Source: Ruminococcus sp. (lineage in GTDB: Bacteria > Bacillota > Clostridia > Lachnospirales > Lachnospiraceae). Taken from it: a DNA stretch of 64,000 nt. Shown here piece by piece: positions 1 through 8,743 of the stretch (positions within the stretch are counted from its first letter, which is position 1; every line of letters begins with the position of its first letter). The position numbers and the translations under genes are program-made. The notes beneath the pieces are model-generated. The model was given only the letters and a program-made list of their open reading frames with translations, was not told where the DNA came from and did not search any database. The stretch is taken from contig JACERV010000023.1 of NCBI GenBank assembly GCA_013911065.1, positions 23,589 through 87,588 on the forward strand, read 5' to 3'.

Positions 1-173
1 TATAAAATTTAATATCGTCCGTTGAAAGGAGTTAGCTGATTATGCTGGCTTCTTTTTTGCTGCGGAAAATGGAAAGGAGAAGAACGTTAAAGGCAACAGC
101 TATTTACCTGGTCTACGGAGCGTGGATTATTTTTTTGAGTATTTCAAACTATAATAAATCCGAGGTGAATGAA

Positions 174-518
174 ATGGATATAAAAAGAAAAAAAGAACTT
201 TTGGAACTCTACAAAAACAGGCACCCGGAAATGGGTGTTATTTCTTACTGCTGTAAAGAGACGGGAGACGTATTTTTAGGCATTTCTAAAGATGCAAGAG
301 CGGATTTTAACAGCACAAATGTGAAGCTGGGGGCAAACTGGCATCCCAACAAAGAATTACAGGGGCTTTGGAACAAATATGGCCAGGAAGGCTTTGAGCT
401 GTCAGTTCTGAAGGTGCTGAAGTATGATGACCCAAATGAGGATCATACAGCGAAATTAGAAAGTTTAAGGGAGCAGTGTCTTGCTTCCAATCCAAATGCA
501 AGGAAGATATGGCGATGA
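174..518 (+). CDS. GIY-YIG nuclease family protein (small)
   Basis: A 114-residue protein starting MDIKRKKELLELY. It looks like the small Firmicute GIY-YIG-like proteins that carry a short nuclease-like core (GVISYCCKETGDVFLGIS) and a conserved NPxLxxLW-type stretch, here NKELQGLWNKYG. I chose the ATG at 174 because GAGGTG lies six bases upstream and the family normally starts here. An in-frame ATG at 42 with its own AAAGGAG would add 44 residues including a hydrophobic stretch (YLVYGAWIIFLSI) and cannot be excluded. The stop overlaps the next start, so it heads an operon with the next two genes. The canonical GIY and YIG motifs are degenerate, so nuclease activity is uncertain. Confidence 0.7.
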   Translation: MDIKRKKELLELYKNRHPEMGVISYCCKETGDVFLGISKDARADFNSTNVKLGANWHPNKELQGLWNKYGQEGFELSVLKVLKYDDPNEDHTAKLESLREQCLASNPNARKIWR

Positions 519-979
519 ATGAAAAAATTGTAATTGTATCAAATGATTATGACCGTATAGACGGGAGAAATGCGTATCAATCAAGCATCCAACGTTTGAC
601 GCTGGGGGCGCCTGTGCTGGAAGAAAATAAAAAAATGCAGATTGCCGCGCAGATTTGGAAAAAGGATAAAGATGGTGAGTTTATTTTGGCAGAGGAGCTG
701 CCTATTCACCAAATATTTGACTTGATGATCCTTTTGTCCAAAACATTACTTTATTTCAAGGAAGCTTACCGGTTTCCCCTCCTATATGATCCGGAAAAGC
801 CAACAGTGGAACGAATTGGAGTACAGGGCGGTGTATTGCCGGTAGAAGTTTGTACAGATAATGAGAACATCAATGAGGACATCAAAGCATTTGCACAGAG
901 CCTGAATGATTTAGGGGAATTAATTGGGGACCGCCAGAGGGCGCTTAACCACATTTTAAAAGAATTGGAGCTTTATTAA
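515..979 (+). CDS. Conserved hypothetical protein in GIY-YIG/MoxR-VWA operon
   Basis: A 154-residue soluble protein beginning MNEKIVIVSNDYDR. The ATG at 515 is preferred: AGGAAG sits eight bases upstream and it overlaps the stop of the GIY-YIG gene. An in-frame ATG at 509 is too close to that site. There is no signal peptide, membrane segment or recognisable catalytic motif. The second half contains a hydrophobic helix (FDLMILLSKTLLYF) and a charged C-terminal helix. It ends one base before the MoxR/VWA gene, so the two are translationally coupled and probably work together. I do not recognise the family with certainty and assign no function. Confidence 0.7.
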   Translation: MNEKIVIVSNDYDRIDGRNAYQSSIQRLTLGAPVLEENKKMQIAAQIWKKDKDGEFILAEELPIHQIFDLMILLSKTLLYFKEAYRFPLLYDPEKPTVERIGVQGGVLPVEVCTDNENINEDIKAFAQSLNDLGELIGDRQRALNHILKELELY

Positions 980-980
980 T

Positions 981-3023
981 ATGAAAAAGACTTGTGTTTT
1001 GTCGCCTGCCAGACGGCTGACTAAAGAGGAGCAGTCCCTTGTCTGGCAAAAACCACCTTCACATATTGAAAGTGAAGCAGAGAAACGTATCTATCAAGAA
1101 GTAGCAAGGAATTGGAATCACGGTGAAATGAAAATCAGTACAATTTTACTGGAAGGCGATGCAGGTTCGGGGAAAACCCAGCTTGCCAAAGCTCTCTCTG
1201 CTGATTTTAACCTTCCCTACACAAAAGTGACTTGCTTTGCTGACATGGATAAATCTGATGTGCTGGGTTCTATTCTCCCGGTATTATCTGAAAACGATAA
1301 ATCAGGCAGAGTTGAATACCGGTATTATCCCTCAGAAATTGTCCGTGCCTATGAAAATGGATGGCTCTTGGAAATTCAGGAGCCTACAGTGATTCGTGAT
1401 GCTGCTGTCTTAATGGCTCTGAATTCAGCACTGGAGCCGGACGGCAGTCTGAACTTACCAACCCGCATTGTACACAGGCATCCTGATTTTATGGCTGTTA
1501 TTACAACAAACCGAGGCTACAACGGATTCCGCCCTTTGAATGAGGCTTTGCGGGACAGGGTTCAGCATGCTGAAAAGCTGGACTTGCCACCCAGGGAGAT
1601 TATGATGGAACGGGCCCGGGCTAAAACCGGATATCGGGCGGAAAATGTCCTTTCTTTTTTGGCCGATGCAATCATCCTGCTGGATGAAACAGCCCGGGCG
1701 AATGCAATTAAAGGCGTGGCCGGGATGCGGTCCTATATCTTTTGGGCGGATGCTGTTGCAAGTGGCGCATCGGTACAAAGTACGCTGTATCATAAGGTGC
1801 TTTACAAAATGACTACTGACTCTCAGGAGCTTGCTATTTTAGAGCAGGCACTGGAGAGTCATGACCTGACAGATAAGCTTGAAGAATTGGATCGTATTTG
1901 TCATTCTCATCCGGACGAAGATAATCCGGAAGTCATGGAACTTCAAATTTCCGAAAATGGAGAATCCCTTGCAGAAGCAGATAAAGCCGATAAAACAGAC
2001 AAAAATGCAGTCCGCTTGAGAAAATCAGCGGACAGTGAAGGGCATTCAGATACAAGCAGTGATAAAAATACGGATATTCCAAGCAAGGATAATGGAGAAA
2101 ATGGCACCCCATTTTACCATGAGCTTGATAAACCGCCAACAAATGAGCAAAAAAAGGAATTCCGCAAACAATTAAATAAAGAAGCGCGGCAAAGTGTGAA
2201 AGCCAGCTGTCATGAAGCAATTAAGCTTATTGTACACCGCCCGGAAGCTGCTGCGAAAGACAGGGAAGAATATAATAACATGGCTGCTGGTCTGCTGCCG
2301 GTCATTCGGGAACTAATTCAAAAAACAAACCCCCTTTTAGAACATGAAGTTTCTGCTGAATTTTCTAAATCCCAGCTTTACGGCACAAAATTTTGCGCGG
2401 ATCAAGCTGCTTCTCTGGATTTCCGTGTATTTGCCCGCAAGCGTCCGCCTGAGGAAGAACCCTCTCTTGCGGTTGCTCTCAGGATTGACGAATCAGCCTC
2501 TATGTCAGCTTTCGGCCGGCTGGATGCGGCAAAACAGGCAGCCGTCGCTTTATATGAATTTTGTACTGGATGCGGGGTTCCGATTATGGTTTATGGGGAT
2601 ACAGCAGACCGCTCCAGGCAGGAACAAATGTCTATTTATGCATACGTAGACTTTGAAAGTAGAGATGCAGACGAAAAATATGCTCTTATGAACATTCAGG
2701 CCCGCAGCAATAACCGGGATGGTATGGCATTACGTATCATTTCTGACAGATTGATTCATGCGCCGCAAAGAAACAAATTAATCATCAGCATCAGTGACGG
2801 GCAGCCTAAGGCTATGCCTGATTACACAGGTGAGAAAGCAACCCGTGATATGAAAGAAACTTTACAGGAATACGGGCGTAAAGGCATCCGGTTTCTTGCT
2901 GCAGCTATTGGGCAGGATAAAGAGGCCATCCGTGAACTTTATGGAGCTGAAAACACATTGGATATAACCGATTTAAAACAGCTTCCGGCAAGATTGGTAC
3001 AAATAATCGCAAGGTTTCTGTAA
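981..3023 (+). CDS. Fused MoxR-type AAA+ ATPase / VWA domain protein
   Basis: 680 residues with two recognisable modules. Residues about 30-290 are an AAA+ ATPase: Walker A GDAGSGKT near 59-66, a Walker-B-like strand WLLEIQE near 128-134, sensor-1 TTN near 175-177 and a likely arginine finger in ALRDR near 189-193. A low-complexity, highly charged linker rich in K, D, E and S spans about 310-370. The C-terminal third is a VWA domain with a MIDAS-like DESAS beginning at about D503 and a second acidic site in ISISDGQP. MoxR and VWA are usually separate partner proteins that act as chaperone-like remodelling machines, so the fusion is notable. The close coupling to two upstream genes suggests a three-component system. 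A role in defence or stress is inferred only from the architecture. Confidence 0.85.
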   Translation: MKKTCVLSPARRLTKEEQSLVWQKPPSHIESEAEKRIYQEVARNWNHGEMKISTILLEGDAGSGKTQLAKALSADFNLPYTKVTCFADMDKSDVLGSILPVLSENDKSGRVEYRYYPSEIVRAYENGWLLEIQEPTVIRDAAVLMALNSALEPDGSLNLPTRIVHRHPDFMAVITTNRGYNGFRPLNEALRDRVQHAEKLDLPPREIMMERARAKTGYRAENVLSFLADAIILLDETARANAIKGVAGMRSYIFWADAVASGASVQSTLYHKVLYKMTTDSQELAILEQALESHDLTDKLEELDRICHSHPDEDNPEVMELQISENGESLAEADKADKTDKNAVRLRKSADSEGHSDTSSDKNTDIPSKDNGENGTPFYHELDKPPTNEQKKEFRKQLNKEARQSVKASCHEAIKLIVHRPEAAAKDREEYNNMAAGLLPVIRELIQKTNPLLEHEVSAEFSKSQLYGTKFCADQAASLDFRVFARKRPPEEEPSLAVALRIDESASMSAFGRLDAAKQAAVALYEFCTGCGVPIMVYGDTADRSRQEQMSIYAYVDFESRDADEKYALMNIQARSNNRDGMALRIISDRLIHAPQRNKLIISISDGQPKAMPDYTGEKATRDMKETLQEYGRKGIRFLAAAIGQDKEAIRELYGAENTLDITDLKQLPARLVQIIARFL

Positions 3024-3075
3024 GTATGTTATACTAAGTGAAAATAAAAGTGAAACCGGAGGTGAAGATGGATAC

Positions 3076-3687
3076 ATGGATTGCGCGAAAATAGGAAAAT
3101 TAATTGCGAAACTGCGAAAAGAAAAAAACCTTACTCAAAAAAATATTGCAGATGCGTTAGGCATTCAAAATAAAACAGTTTCAAAATGGGAATGTGGTTT
3201 AGGATGTCCTGACCTGTCGCTATGGCCTGACCTATCTGCTATTTTGGGTGTTGATACGAAACAGATGATGGAGGGTGAAATTACATCAAACAAACCGGAC
3301 AGCGGCAACATTGACAAAGTACGTTTTTATGTCTGCCCTTCCTGTGGAAATATTCTGGTTAGTACCGGGAGCGCATCTATCTTTTGCTGCGGAAGAAAAT
3401 TAGAATATATTTTACCCGCAGCCACATCCATTGTACCGGAAATCACAGTAGAAGAAATAGATACTGAGTATTTTATCACCTTTGACCATCCGATGACAAA
3501 AGACCATTATATATCCTTTGTTGCCTGTGTTAAAAGCGACAGGGTATTTTTGAACCGTTTGTATCCGGAGCAAAGTCCAACTTGCAGGATTCCAATAACC
3601 ACTGGCGGTAAACTATATGTTTATTGCATGAGGCATGGTTTGTCGGTATATCCGGACAACCTTTTGTATACAAAAGCAAATGTCTGA
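3076..3687 (+). CDS. XRE regulator fused to a desulfoferrodoxin-like domain
   Basis: 203 residues. Residues 1-66 form a Cro/C1 helix-turn-helix (LTQKNIADALGIQNKTVSKWE). Next comes a cysteine cluster CPSCGN and FCCGRK near 91-110, resembling the desulforedoxin-type metal-binding N-domain. The last part contains FDHPMTKDHYISF, the His-rich signature of neelaredoxin/superoxide reductase. The natural reading is an O2-, superoxide- or metal-sensing transcription factor whose sensory half comes from superoxide reductase. The start has a GGAGG site. It follows the MoxR/VWA gene by about 50 bases and precedes the DinB gene. Whether the SOR-like part is catalytic is unknown. Confidence 0.85.
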   Translation: MDCAKIGKLIAKLRKEKNLTQKNIADALGIQNKTVSKWECGLGCPDLSLWPDLSAILGVDTKQMMEGEITSNKPDSGNIDKVRFYVCPSCGNILVSTGSASIFCCGRKLEYILPAATSIVPEITVEEIDTEYFITFDHPMTKDHYISFVACVKSDRVFLNRLYPEQSPTCRIPITTGGKLYVYCMRHGLSVYPDNLLYTKANV

Positions 3688-3749
3688 AGAAGGATAGTTA
3701 TGAGAGCAGCAGAGAAACACTATAGACGTATTAGGAGGGGGGGCAGCCA

Positions 3750-4325
3750 ATGAAAAACTTTGAAGTAAAAGAGAATATACTTTTTCAGCTGGATATGTGC
3801 TGGCAGCTTTATCTTTATCATATAGACAATCTTGAAGAGACAGAGGCACTTTGGGCATTCTGTCCCGATGGCCTGCAGGTGCGCAGACAAGATGATGGAT
3901 GGCGCACAGACTGGCCTGAAAGTGAAAGTTATGACATTGGACCGTCCAGCATTGCCTGGATTATGTGGCATATGATATATTGGTGGACGACCGCATTAGA
4001 TTACAATTTTGGAAATGGTACCTTGGAAAAAGAAGACATCTTCTGGCCGGGAAGTATTGAAGAAGCAAAAGCAAAAATAACGTTACTGCACGATGAATGG
4101 ATCTCAAAATTAAATGAGTTGTCAGACGCAGATTATCAGTCAAAGCAGCATTCAAAATGGCCGTTTACAGACAGAGCCTTTGTTGATATTGCACTCTGGT
4201 TAAACGGAGAATTAATGAAGAATGCATCAGAGATAGGGTACGGCCGGTTTTTATATGCCGCCTGCCCACAAAATCCAATGCCTATTAAGGCAGAGCAGAG
4301 AGGTAATTATGGGGAATACAGATAA
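3750..4325 (+). CDS. DinB superfamily protein
   Basis: 191 residues, a four-helix bundle of the DinB/YfiT type. The supporting features are the spaced histidines in the helices around YLYHIDNL and WIMWHMIYWWTTALDY and the many aromatic residues. Relatives are metal-binding thiol-S-transferase-like proteins of mostly unknown substrate. The start is preceded by a long GGAGGGGGGGC ribosome site. The C-terminus (NPMPIKAEQRGNYGEYR) overlaps the next gene by 17 bases and looks like an extension beyond the usual family end, possibly after loss of an earlier stop. The function is not known. Confidence 0.8.
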   Translation: MKNFEVKENILFQLDMCWQLYLYHIDNLEETEALWAFCPDGLQVRRQDDGWRTDWPESESYDIGPSSIAWIMWHMIYWWTTALDYNFGNGTLEKEDIFWPGSIEEAKAKITLLHDEWISKLNELSDADYQSKQHSKWPFTDRAFVDIALWLNGELMKNASEIGYGRFLYAACPQNPMPIKAEQRGNYGEYR

Positions 4326-4911
4326 GTTTGAAATGATGGCGGATGTATATGACACTCCTGAAAGAGTCCAAATTGCAAAGGTATCAGCAAATGCCATTCG
4401 TGAATATTTAAATGATACATCAAATAAGGATGGGATTGATTTTGGGTGCGGGACCGGCCTTGTTGGAATGGCCTTATTAAATAATTTTAATTCTGTACTT
4501 TTTCTGGATGCATCTCAAAACATGATTAAGCAAATAGAGCAAAAGATTTCAAGTTCTAACATACAGAATGCATCTACATTATGCTTTGATTTTGAAAAGG
4601 ATAGTCATTCAGGCTTACATGCAGACTATATTTTTATGGCACAGGTTTTACTTCATGTGAAGGATATTGAGCTGGTTTTATCAAGATTATATGATGTCCT
4701 GAATGAGAATGGACATTTATTGATCGTAGATTTTAATAAAAATGAAAAAATCGTATCTGATCTGGTTCATAATGGATTTGATCAAATAGAGTTAGCTGAC
4801 AGCATGAGAAAAATAGGGTACAGGAATATTCAATCTAAAACCTTTTATGCTGGAAGTAAAATATTTATGGGACAGGATGCATCTTTATTTATCCTGGATT
4901 CTCAGAAGTAG
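4309..4911 (+). CDS. Class I SAM-dependent methyltransferase
   Basis: 200 residues from ATG 4309 (MGNTDKFEMMADVYDT), chosen because AGAGAGG lies just upstream. Motif I is DFGCGTGLVG, followed by an acidic residue after strand 2 (LFLDAS) and a motif IV-like DYIFMAQVLLH. This is the Methyltransf_11/25 fold that transfers methyl from S-adenosylmethionine to an unidentified small molecule. It overlaps the DinB gene in another frame, so the two are probably co-translated. Confidence 0.85.
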   Translation: MGNTDKFEMMADVYDTPERVQIAKVSANAIREYLNDTSNKDGIDFGCGTGLVGMALLNNFNSVLFLDASQNMIKQIEQKISSSNIQNASTLCFDFEKDSHSGLHADYIFMAQVLLHVKDIELVLSRLYDVLNENGHLLIVDFNKNEKIVSDLVHNGFDQIELADSMRKIGYRNIQSKTFYAGSKIFMGQDASLFILDSQK

Positions 4912-4938
4912 GGTTGGAAATGTTTAAACTCAACACTT

Positions 4939-4985
4939 GAAGCTGCTGCATCGGTAGAATATCTATCTACATTTGCAGCAGCTTC
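4939..4985. terminator. Hairpin between convergent genes
   Basis: A perfect 12-base inverted repeat (GAAGCTGCTGCA at 4939-4950 against 4974-4985) with an inner GTAGA/TCTAC stem. It lies between the converging methyltransferase and TetR genes and could end transcription from both sides. There is no good U-tract. Confidence 0.5.
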
Positions 4986-5019
4986 ATCATATTTATTGAA
5001 AAATATCAGTCTTTCAAAT

Positions 5020-5616
5020 TTATTTACTTGGTGCAAGACCTTTAATCAGCAATTCTGTCCATTGAGAGGTATAGGGGAGGATATTCCGGTAGACATGTGG
5101 GGCAGAGATACCTTCAACAAGGGCCTGAAAGTAAACTAAAAGAAATTCGTCCGAATACTTCAAATCAACCTTGCCTTCTTTGCGCCCGCGATGGAATAAA
5201 TCCAGCATAAGACGGAAACTTTCCTTGTTGTACTGCTGCATCATCAAAGATAGGCCGTCATTTTCTTTCTTAGTAAAAAAATCCATCAAATCCAGGTAAA
5301 ACCGTTTGTTTATTTTATCCAGATAGTGGATTTTGTTCTGGGCTATGGCAATGATGGTTTCCTCAAAGGGTTTATTTTCTGCCATGATTTCCAGGGCGCT
5401 TTTTTCTATTTTACTTAGAAAATGCTTAAAAACTTCATAAATAAGGTTTTCCTTACTTCCAAAATATTTAAAAATCGAGGTTTTTCCAACATTGGAGTTT
5501 TTAGCAACTTCATCCATTGTTAAGGTTTCTACACCGGTGTCTGTATTCATCAACTCAAAAGCTGCTTTTAAAACTTGATTCTTTTTCTCCTGTGTCCGCT
5601 TTTCATAACCATTCAT
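5020..5616 (-). CDS. TetR/AcrR family transcriptional regulator
   Basis: 198 residues. The N-terminal helix-turn-helix reads LTMDEVAKNSNVGKTSIFKYFGSKENLIYEVF, the standard TetR DNA-binding motif ending in the YFGSKENL helix. The remaining all-helical part is the ligand and dimer domain. It is divergent from the ABC exporter operon that starts at 5951 with 334 bases between, so it probably represses that operon and responds to an exported compound. The start is an ATG with upstream AGGAATG. Confidence 0.9.
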   Translation of the reverse strand: MNGYEKRTQEKKNQVLKAAFELMNTDTGVETLTMDEVAKNSNVGKTSIFKYFGSKENLIYEVFKHFLSKIEKSALEIMAENKPFEETIIAIAQNKIHYLDKINKRFYLDLMDFFTKKENDGLSLMMQQYNKESFRLMLDLFHRGRKEGKVDLKYSDEFLLVYFQALVEGISAPHVYRNILPYTSQWTELLIKGLAPSK

Positions 5617-5950
5617 TCATCATTCCTGCTTTCTATCTATCATAACTAAAAGAATTTCTTGAGTGGATTTATTCAGAGTTTCTTTCTACTTTATTATATA
5701 GTAATAGTTTTGGATTATCAAGCGGATAATAGTTTTAAATACTGGGTTTTTTATTGACTATCCTATTTAAATGATATATAATTGAATTTGTAAATGAACT
5801 TTGGTTTAAAACAAGCTAAAATAATCAGAAATATGAACTTTTATGCATAAGCGAGTTCAATATATTTCTCTGAAATTTAAACTTTGCTTTAAACTGGAAA
5901 GCACGTTATAAACTATTTCAAACTATTATTTAAGAAGGAGTTTAAGTGTT
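5617..5950. promoter_or_regulatory. Divergent promoter region for tetR and ABC exporter
   Basis: A 334-base AT-rich intergenic region. On the plus strand TTGACT at 5754-5759 and TATAAT at 5777-5782 are separated by exactly 17 bases, a good sigma-A promoter for the exporter, leaving a leader of about 160 bases. Several TTTAAAC-like blocks (around 5876-5895) could be TetR contacts, but I see no clean palindromic operator. Confidence 0.6.
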
Positions 5951-6832
5951 ATGTCAGAAATTGTTAAAGTACAGGGGCTGCAGAAGAAATTTGGTAAATT
6001 TAAAGCATTGCATGATGTGTCGTTCACAGTAAATGCCGGAGAAGTTGTAGGATTTATCGGGCCGAACGGCGCAGGTAAGTCAACTACAATCCGTACACTG
6101 CTGGGGATTATCAACCGCGATGCCGGGGATGTAAAAATCTTTGGCAAGGATGTATGGAAGGACAGTCTCGAGATTCATAAGAGAGTTTCTTATGTTCCAG
6201 GGGATGTTACTCTTTGGGGCAGTTTGACGGGTGGAGAAATTATTGATTTATTTATTAAGTTACATGGGGGAGGAGACAAGGCGAAACGTGACTATCTGAT
6301 TGAACGTTTTGAACTGGACCCTAAGAAAAAATCAAAAGGTTATTCAAAAGGAAACCGCCAAAAGGTTGGTTTGATTGCGGCGCTGTCTGTTGACTCCGAT
6401 TTGTATATTTTCGATGAGCCGACTTCCGGCCTTGATCCTTTGATGGAAGCTGTTTTTCAAGAAGAAGTTGAAAAAATCAAGCATGCAGGGAAAGCAATCT
6501 TGTTATCTTCTCATATTTTAAGCGAGGTTGAACGTTTGGCGGATAAGGTGGTAATCATTCGTCAGGGAAAAATTGTTGAAACTGGGACGCTGGATGAATT
6601 ACGTCATTTAACCCGTTCCACAGTAACTGTGGTAACAGATGGTGATGTATCCAGGATGGCATCTGTGAATGGCATCTACGATTTCAAACAAAAAGGCAGT
6701 CAGGCTACATTCTCTGTAGATAATGAGCATATCAATAATATTTTGTCGGAAGCGTCAAAATTAGGTGTTAAGAAATTCGAATCTGTGCCGCCAACGCTTG
6801 AAGACTTATTCATGCGCCATTATGAAGTCTAA
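5951..6832 (+). CDS. ABC exporter ATP-binding subunit
   Basis: 293 residues. Walker A is GPNGAGKST near residue 37, Walker B IFDEPTSGLDP near 150, and the switch histidine is in LLSSHILSEVE. The signature is YSKGNRQKV rather than LSGGQ, a form common in drug and antibiotic exporters of this subfamily. The C-terminal 70 residues form the usual accessory domain. An AAGGAG site precedes the ATG. The permease follows 23 bases later. The pair resembles tetronasin/polyketide-type resistance exporters controlled by an adjacent TetR; the substrate is unknown. Confidence 0.92.
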   Translation: MSEIVKVQGLQKKFGKFKALHDVSFTVNAGEVVGFIGPNGAGKSTTIRTLLGIINRDAGDVKIFGKDVWKDSLEIHKRVSYVPGDVTLWGSLTGGEIIDLFIKLHGGGDKAKRDYLIERFELDPKKKSKGYSKGNRQKVGLIAALSVDSDLYIFDEPTSGLDPLMEAVFQEEVEKIKHAGKAILLSSHILSEVERLADKVVIIRQGKIVETGTLDELRHLTRSTVTVVTDGDVSRMASVNGIYDFKQKGSQATFSVDNEHINNILSEASKLGVKKFESVPPTLEDLFMRHYEV

Positions 6833-6855
6833 GAGTCGGAACGGAGGAAAATATC

Positions 6856-8469
6856 ATGAGGGAAAAATTTGCACGTTGGAATGTACTGTTCGTGCAGTAT
6901 CTGAAGCGTGACTGGAAAAAAATTATAATCTGGATTTTAGGACTGGGCTTGTTTTCAGCCGGCTTTGTTCCGGCTTTTGAAGAAATGAGCAAAGGGCAGG
7001 GGCTGCTGGGGATGTTTGAAACCATGCAGAATCCTGCAATGATTTCAATGGTTGGCCCGACTCCGGTAAATACGGCAGCCGACTATACTCTGGGCGCCAT
7101 GTATGCAAACGAAATGCTGCTGTTCTGCGGTTTGTTCGCGATGATTATGTCGGCTTTGCATGTTGTGAGCCATACCCGCAAGGAGGAAGATCATGGGCTG
7201 ACTGAATTAGTGCGTTCCTATCAGGTAGGACGTCAGGCTAATTCTCTTGCAGTACTTACTGAGACAGTGATTATCAATATACTGCTGGCACTTATTATTG
7301 GCGGGATTATGATTGGTTTTGGTGCAGATACGATTTCTGCAGAAGGAGCATTTTTATTTGGGGCATCCATTGGGATGGCCGGCATACTGGGGGCTGTAAT
7401 TGCATTGGTTATGGCACAAATTATGTCAACTTCATCCGGTGCAACCGGATCGTCTCTTGGGATTGTAGGCTTGCTCTATATTGTCCGCGCCGGTACAGAT
7501 GTGTCAAATGTTGATTTTTCAATGTATAATCCTATGGGCTGGGTTTATTTGACCTATCCGTTTACTGAAAATAACTGGGTACCTTTGATATTTGCCGCAA
7601 TCTTTGGCATTATAGCAGTGATTATTGCCTTTGCTCTTGAAGGCGGCCGTGATATGGGGGCTGGTTACTTACCTGAAAGAGAAGGGCGGGCGGCAGCAAA
7701 AAAATCATTGTTGTCTGTACACGGCTTGCTTATCAAGATTAACAAAGGCGTGAGCATCAGCTGGCTGATTGCTTTCGCAATTCTGGGAGCAGCCTATGGT
7801 TCGATTTATGGGGATATGCAGACCTTTCTTGAAAGCAACGAATTGATGAGTCAAATGTTTACGCTGTCAGGTGTTTCAATTGAAGAATCATTTACTGGAA
7901 CTATTCTGATGGTATCGATGTGTTTGGCTTCAATTTTGCCTATTGTCATTATTAATAAACTTTTTTCGGAAGAAACGCGGCTGCATTTGAGCCAGCTTTA
8001 TTCTACAAAGGTAACTCGTGCCCAGCTCTATTGGATAAATATTATTTTAGCAGTTGTGGCCGGATTATTGGGAACCTTGCTGTCTGCAGGAAGTCTTGGA
8101 GGTACGGCAATTTATGTAATGGATGGCAGCTCCTCTATGAATATGGGGGATTTTATCCTTGCAGGTTATAACTTCCTTCCTTCTGTATTGTTCTTTACAG
8201 GACTTGCAGCGTTGGCTTTAGGATGGGCACCAAAATTAGGTAAAGCTGTTTACGGATATCTTGGCTATTCTTTTGCCTTAAATTACTTTGGAGGAATTTT
8301 AGATCTTCCGGAATGGTTTTCAAAGACAGCCGTACAAAGCTGGATTCCTCAGATGCCGGTGGATGAGTTTGATGGGACGATCTTTCTTGTAATGAAAGCA
8401 ATCAGCATCATTTTCATGGTGCTCGGCTATATTGGGTATCGCAGACGGGATATGGTTGAAGGGGCCTAA
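6856..8469 (+). CDS. ABC exporter permease (polyketide/tetronasin-resistance type)
   Basis: 537 residues with about twelve hydrophobic segments arranged as two related halves, starting with a cytoplasmic N-terminus (LKRDWKKIIIWILGLGLF). The length and double-half plan fit the large permeases paired with a single ATPase in Firmicute drug exporters. An extracytoplasmic loop after the first segment carries the substrate-facing region. GGAGG precedes the ATG, and it is co-transcribed with the ATPase at 5951. Export of an antibiotic or toxic lipid is inferred from the family only. Confidence 0.88.
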   Translation: MREKFARWNVLFVQYLKRDWKKIIIWILGLGLFSAGFVPAFEEMSKGQGLLGMFETMQNPAMISMVGPTPVNTAADYTLGAMYANEMLLFCGLFAMIMSALHVVSHTRKEEDHGLTELVRSYQVGRQANSLAVLTETVIINILLALIIGGIMIGFGADTISAEGAFLFGASIGMAGILGAVIALVMAQIMSTSSGATGSSLGIVGLLYIVRAGTDVSNVDFSMYNPMGWVYLTYPFTENNWVPLIFAAIFGIIAVIIAFALEGGRDMGAGYLPEREGRAAAKKSLLSVHGLLIKINKGVSISWLIAFAILGAAYGSIYGDMQTFLESNELMSQMFTLSGVSIEESFTGTILMVSMCLASILPIVIINKLFSEETRLHLSQLYSTKVTRAQLYWINIILAVVAGLLGTLLSAGSLGGTAIYVMDGSSSMNMGDFILAGYNFLPSVLFFTGLAALALGWAPKLGKAVYGYLGYSFALNYFGGILDLPEWFSKTAVQSWIPQMPVDEFDGTIFLVMKAISIIFMVLGYIGYRRRDMVEGA

Positions 8470-8470
8470 C

Positions 8471-8599
8471 AATCGAATATACTTAAAAAAGGCCTACCTT
8501 GACATTGATCCGCGCGCTGACCAAATTCTCATGCGGGAGAAATCCATTGGCTGGAAGCTAGGTGGTCGTTCGGCTTGAAGCCGGGGTGCAATCCCACCT
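8471..8599 (+). other. Coding remnant followed by a folded RNA-like segment
   Basis: One frame from about 8471 stays open to a TGA at 8576-8578 and would end in REKSIGWKLGGRSA, with no start codon of its own, so it looks like the 3' end of a lost gene. Overlapping its end is a compact fold: AGGTGG (8560-8565) pairs with CCACCT (8594-8599) around a CGGC-TTGAA-GCCG hairpin (8571-8583) and a small G/C hairpin. A coding tail that overlaps a folded RNA is the arrangement of TnpB genes and their omega RNAs, so a decayed IS605/IS607-type element is one option. I could not recognise the protein. Confidence 0.35.
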
Positions 8600-8631
8600 C
8601 TCAGACTGTAGATAAAGTCAATTTTATAAAG

Positions 8632-8674
8632 CGGTATTGAATATTAACTCATAAATATTCAATACTGTTTTTTA
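8632..8674 (+). terminator. Rho-independent terminator
   Basis: A 14-base stem (CGGTATTGAATATT against AATATTCAATACTG, one wobble) with an 8-base loop, followed by seven T residues. It ends the exporter/remnant transcript about 70 bases before the EFR1 gene. Confidence 0.8.
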
Positions 8675-8743
8675 TTTGTTCATGTGATATAATTTATTAA
8701 ATTTAAATTTGTATCAGGCGCAATTTAAGAAGGAGGGTATTTC

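Noticed and set aside
42..173. N-terminal extension of the GIY-YIG protein from ATG 42
   Set aside because: The start at 174 has a better-placed ribosome site and matches the usual family start; the extension is only a possibility.
8560..8599. Cobalamin riboswitch
   Set aside because: The GGTGCAATCCCACC part recalls the B12 core, but the remaining conserved elements are missing and the next gene has no B12 link.
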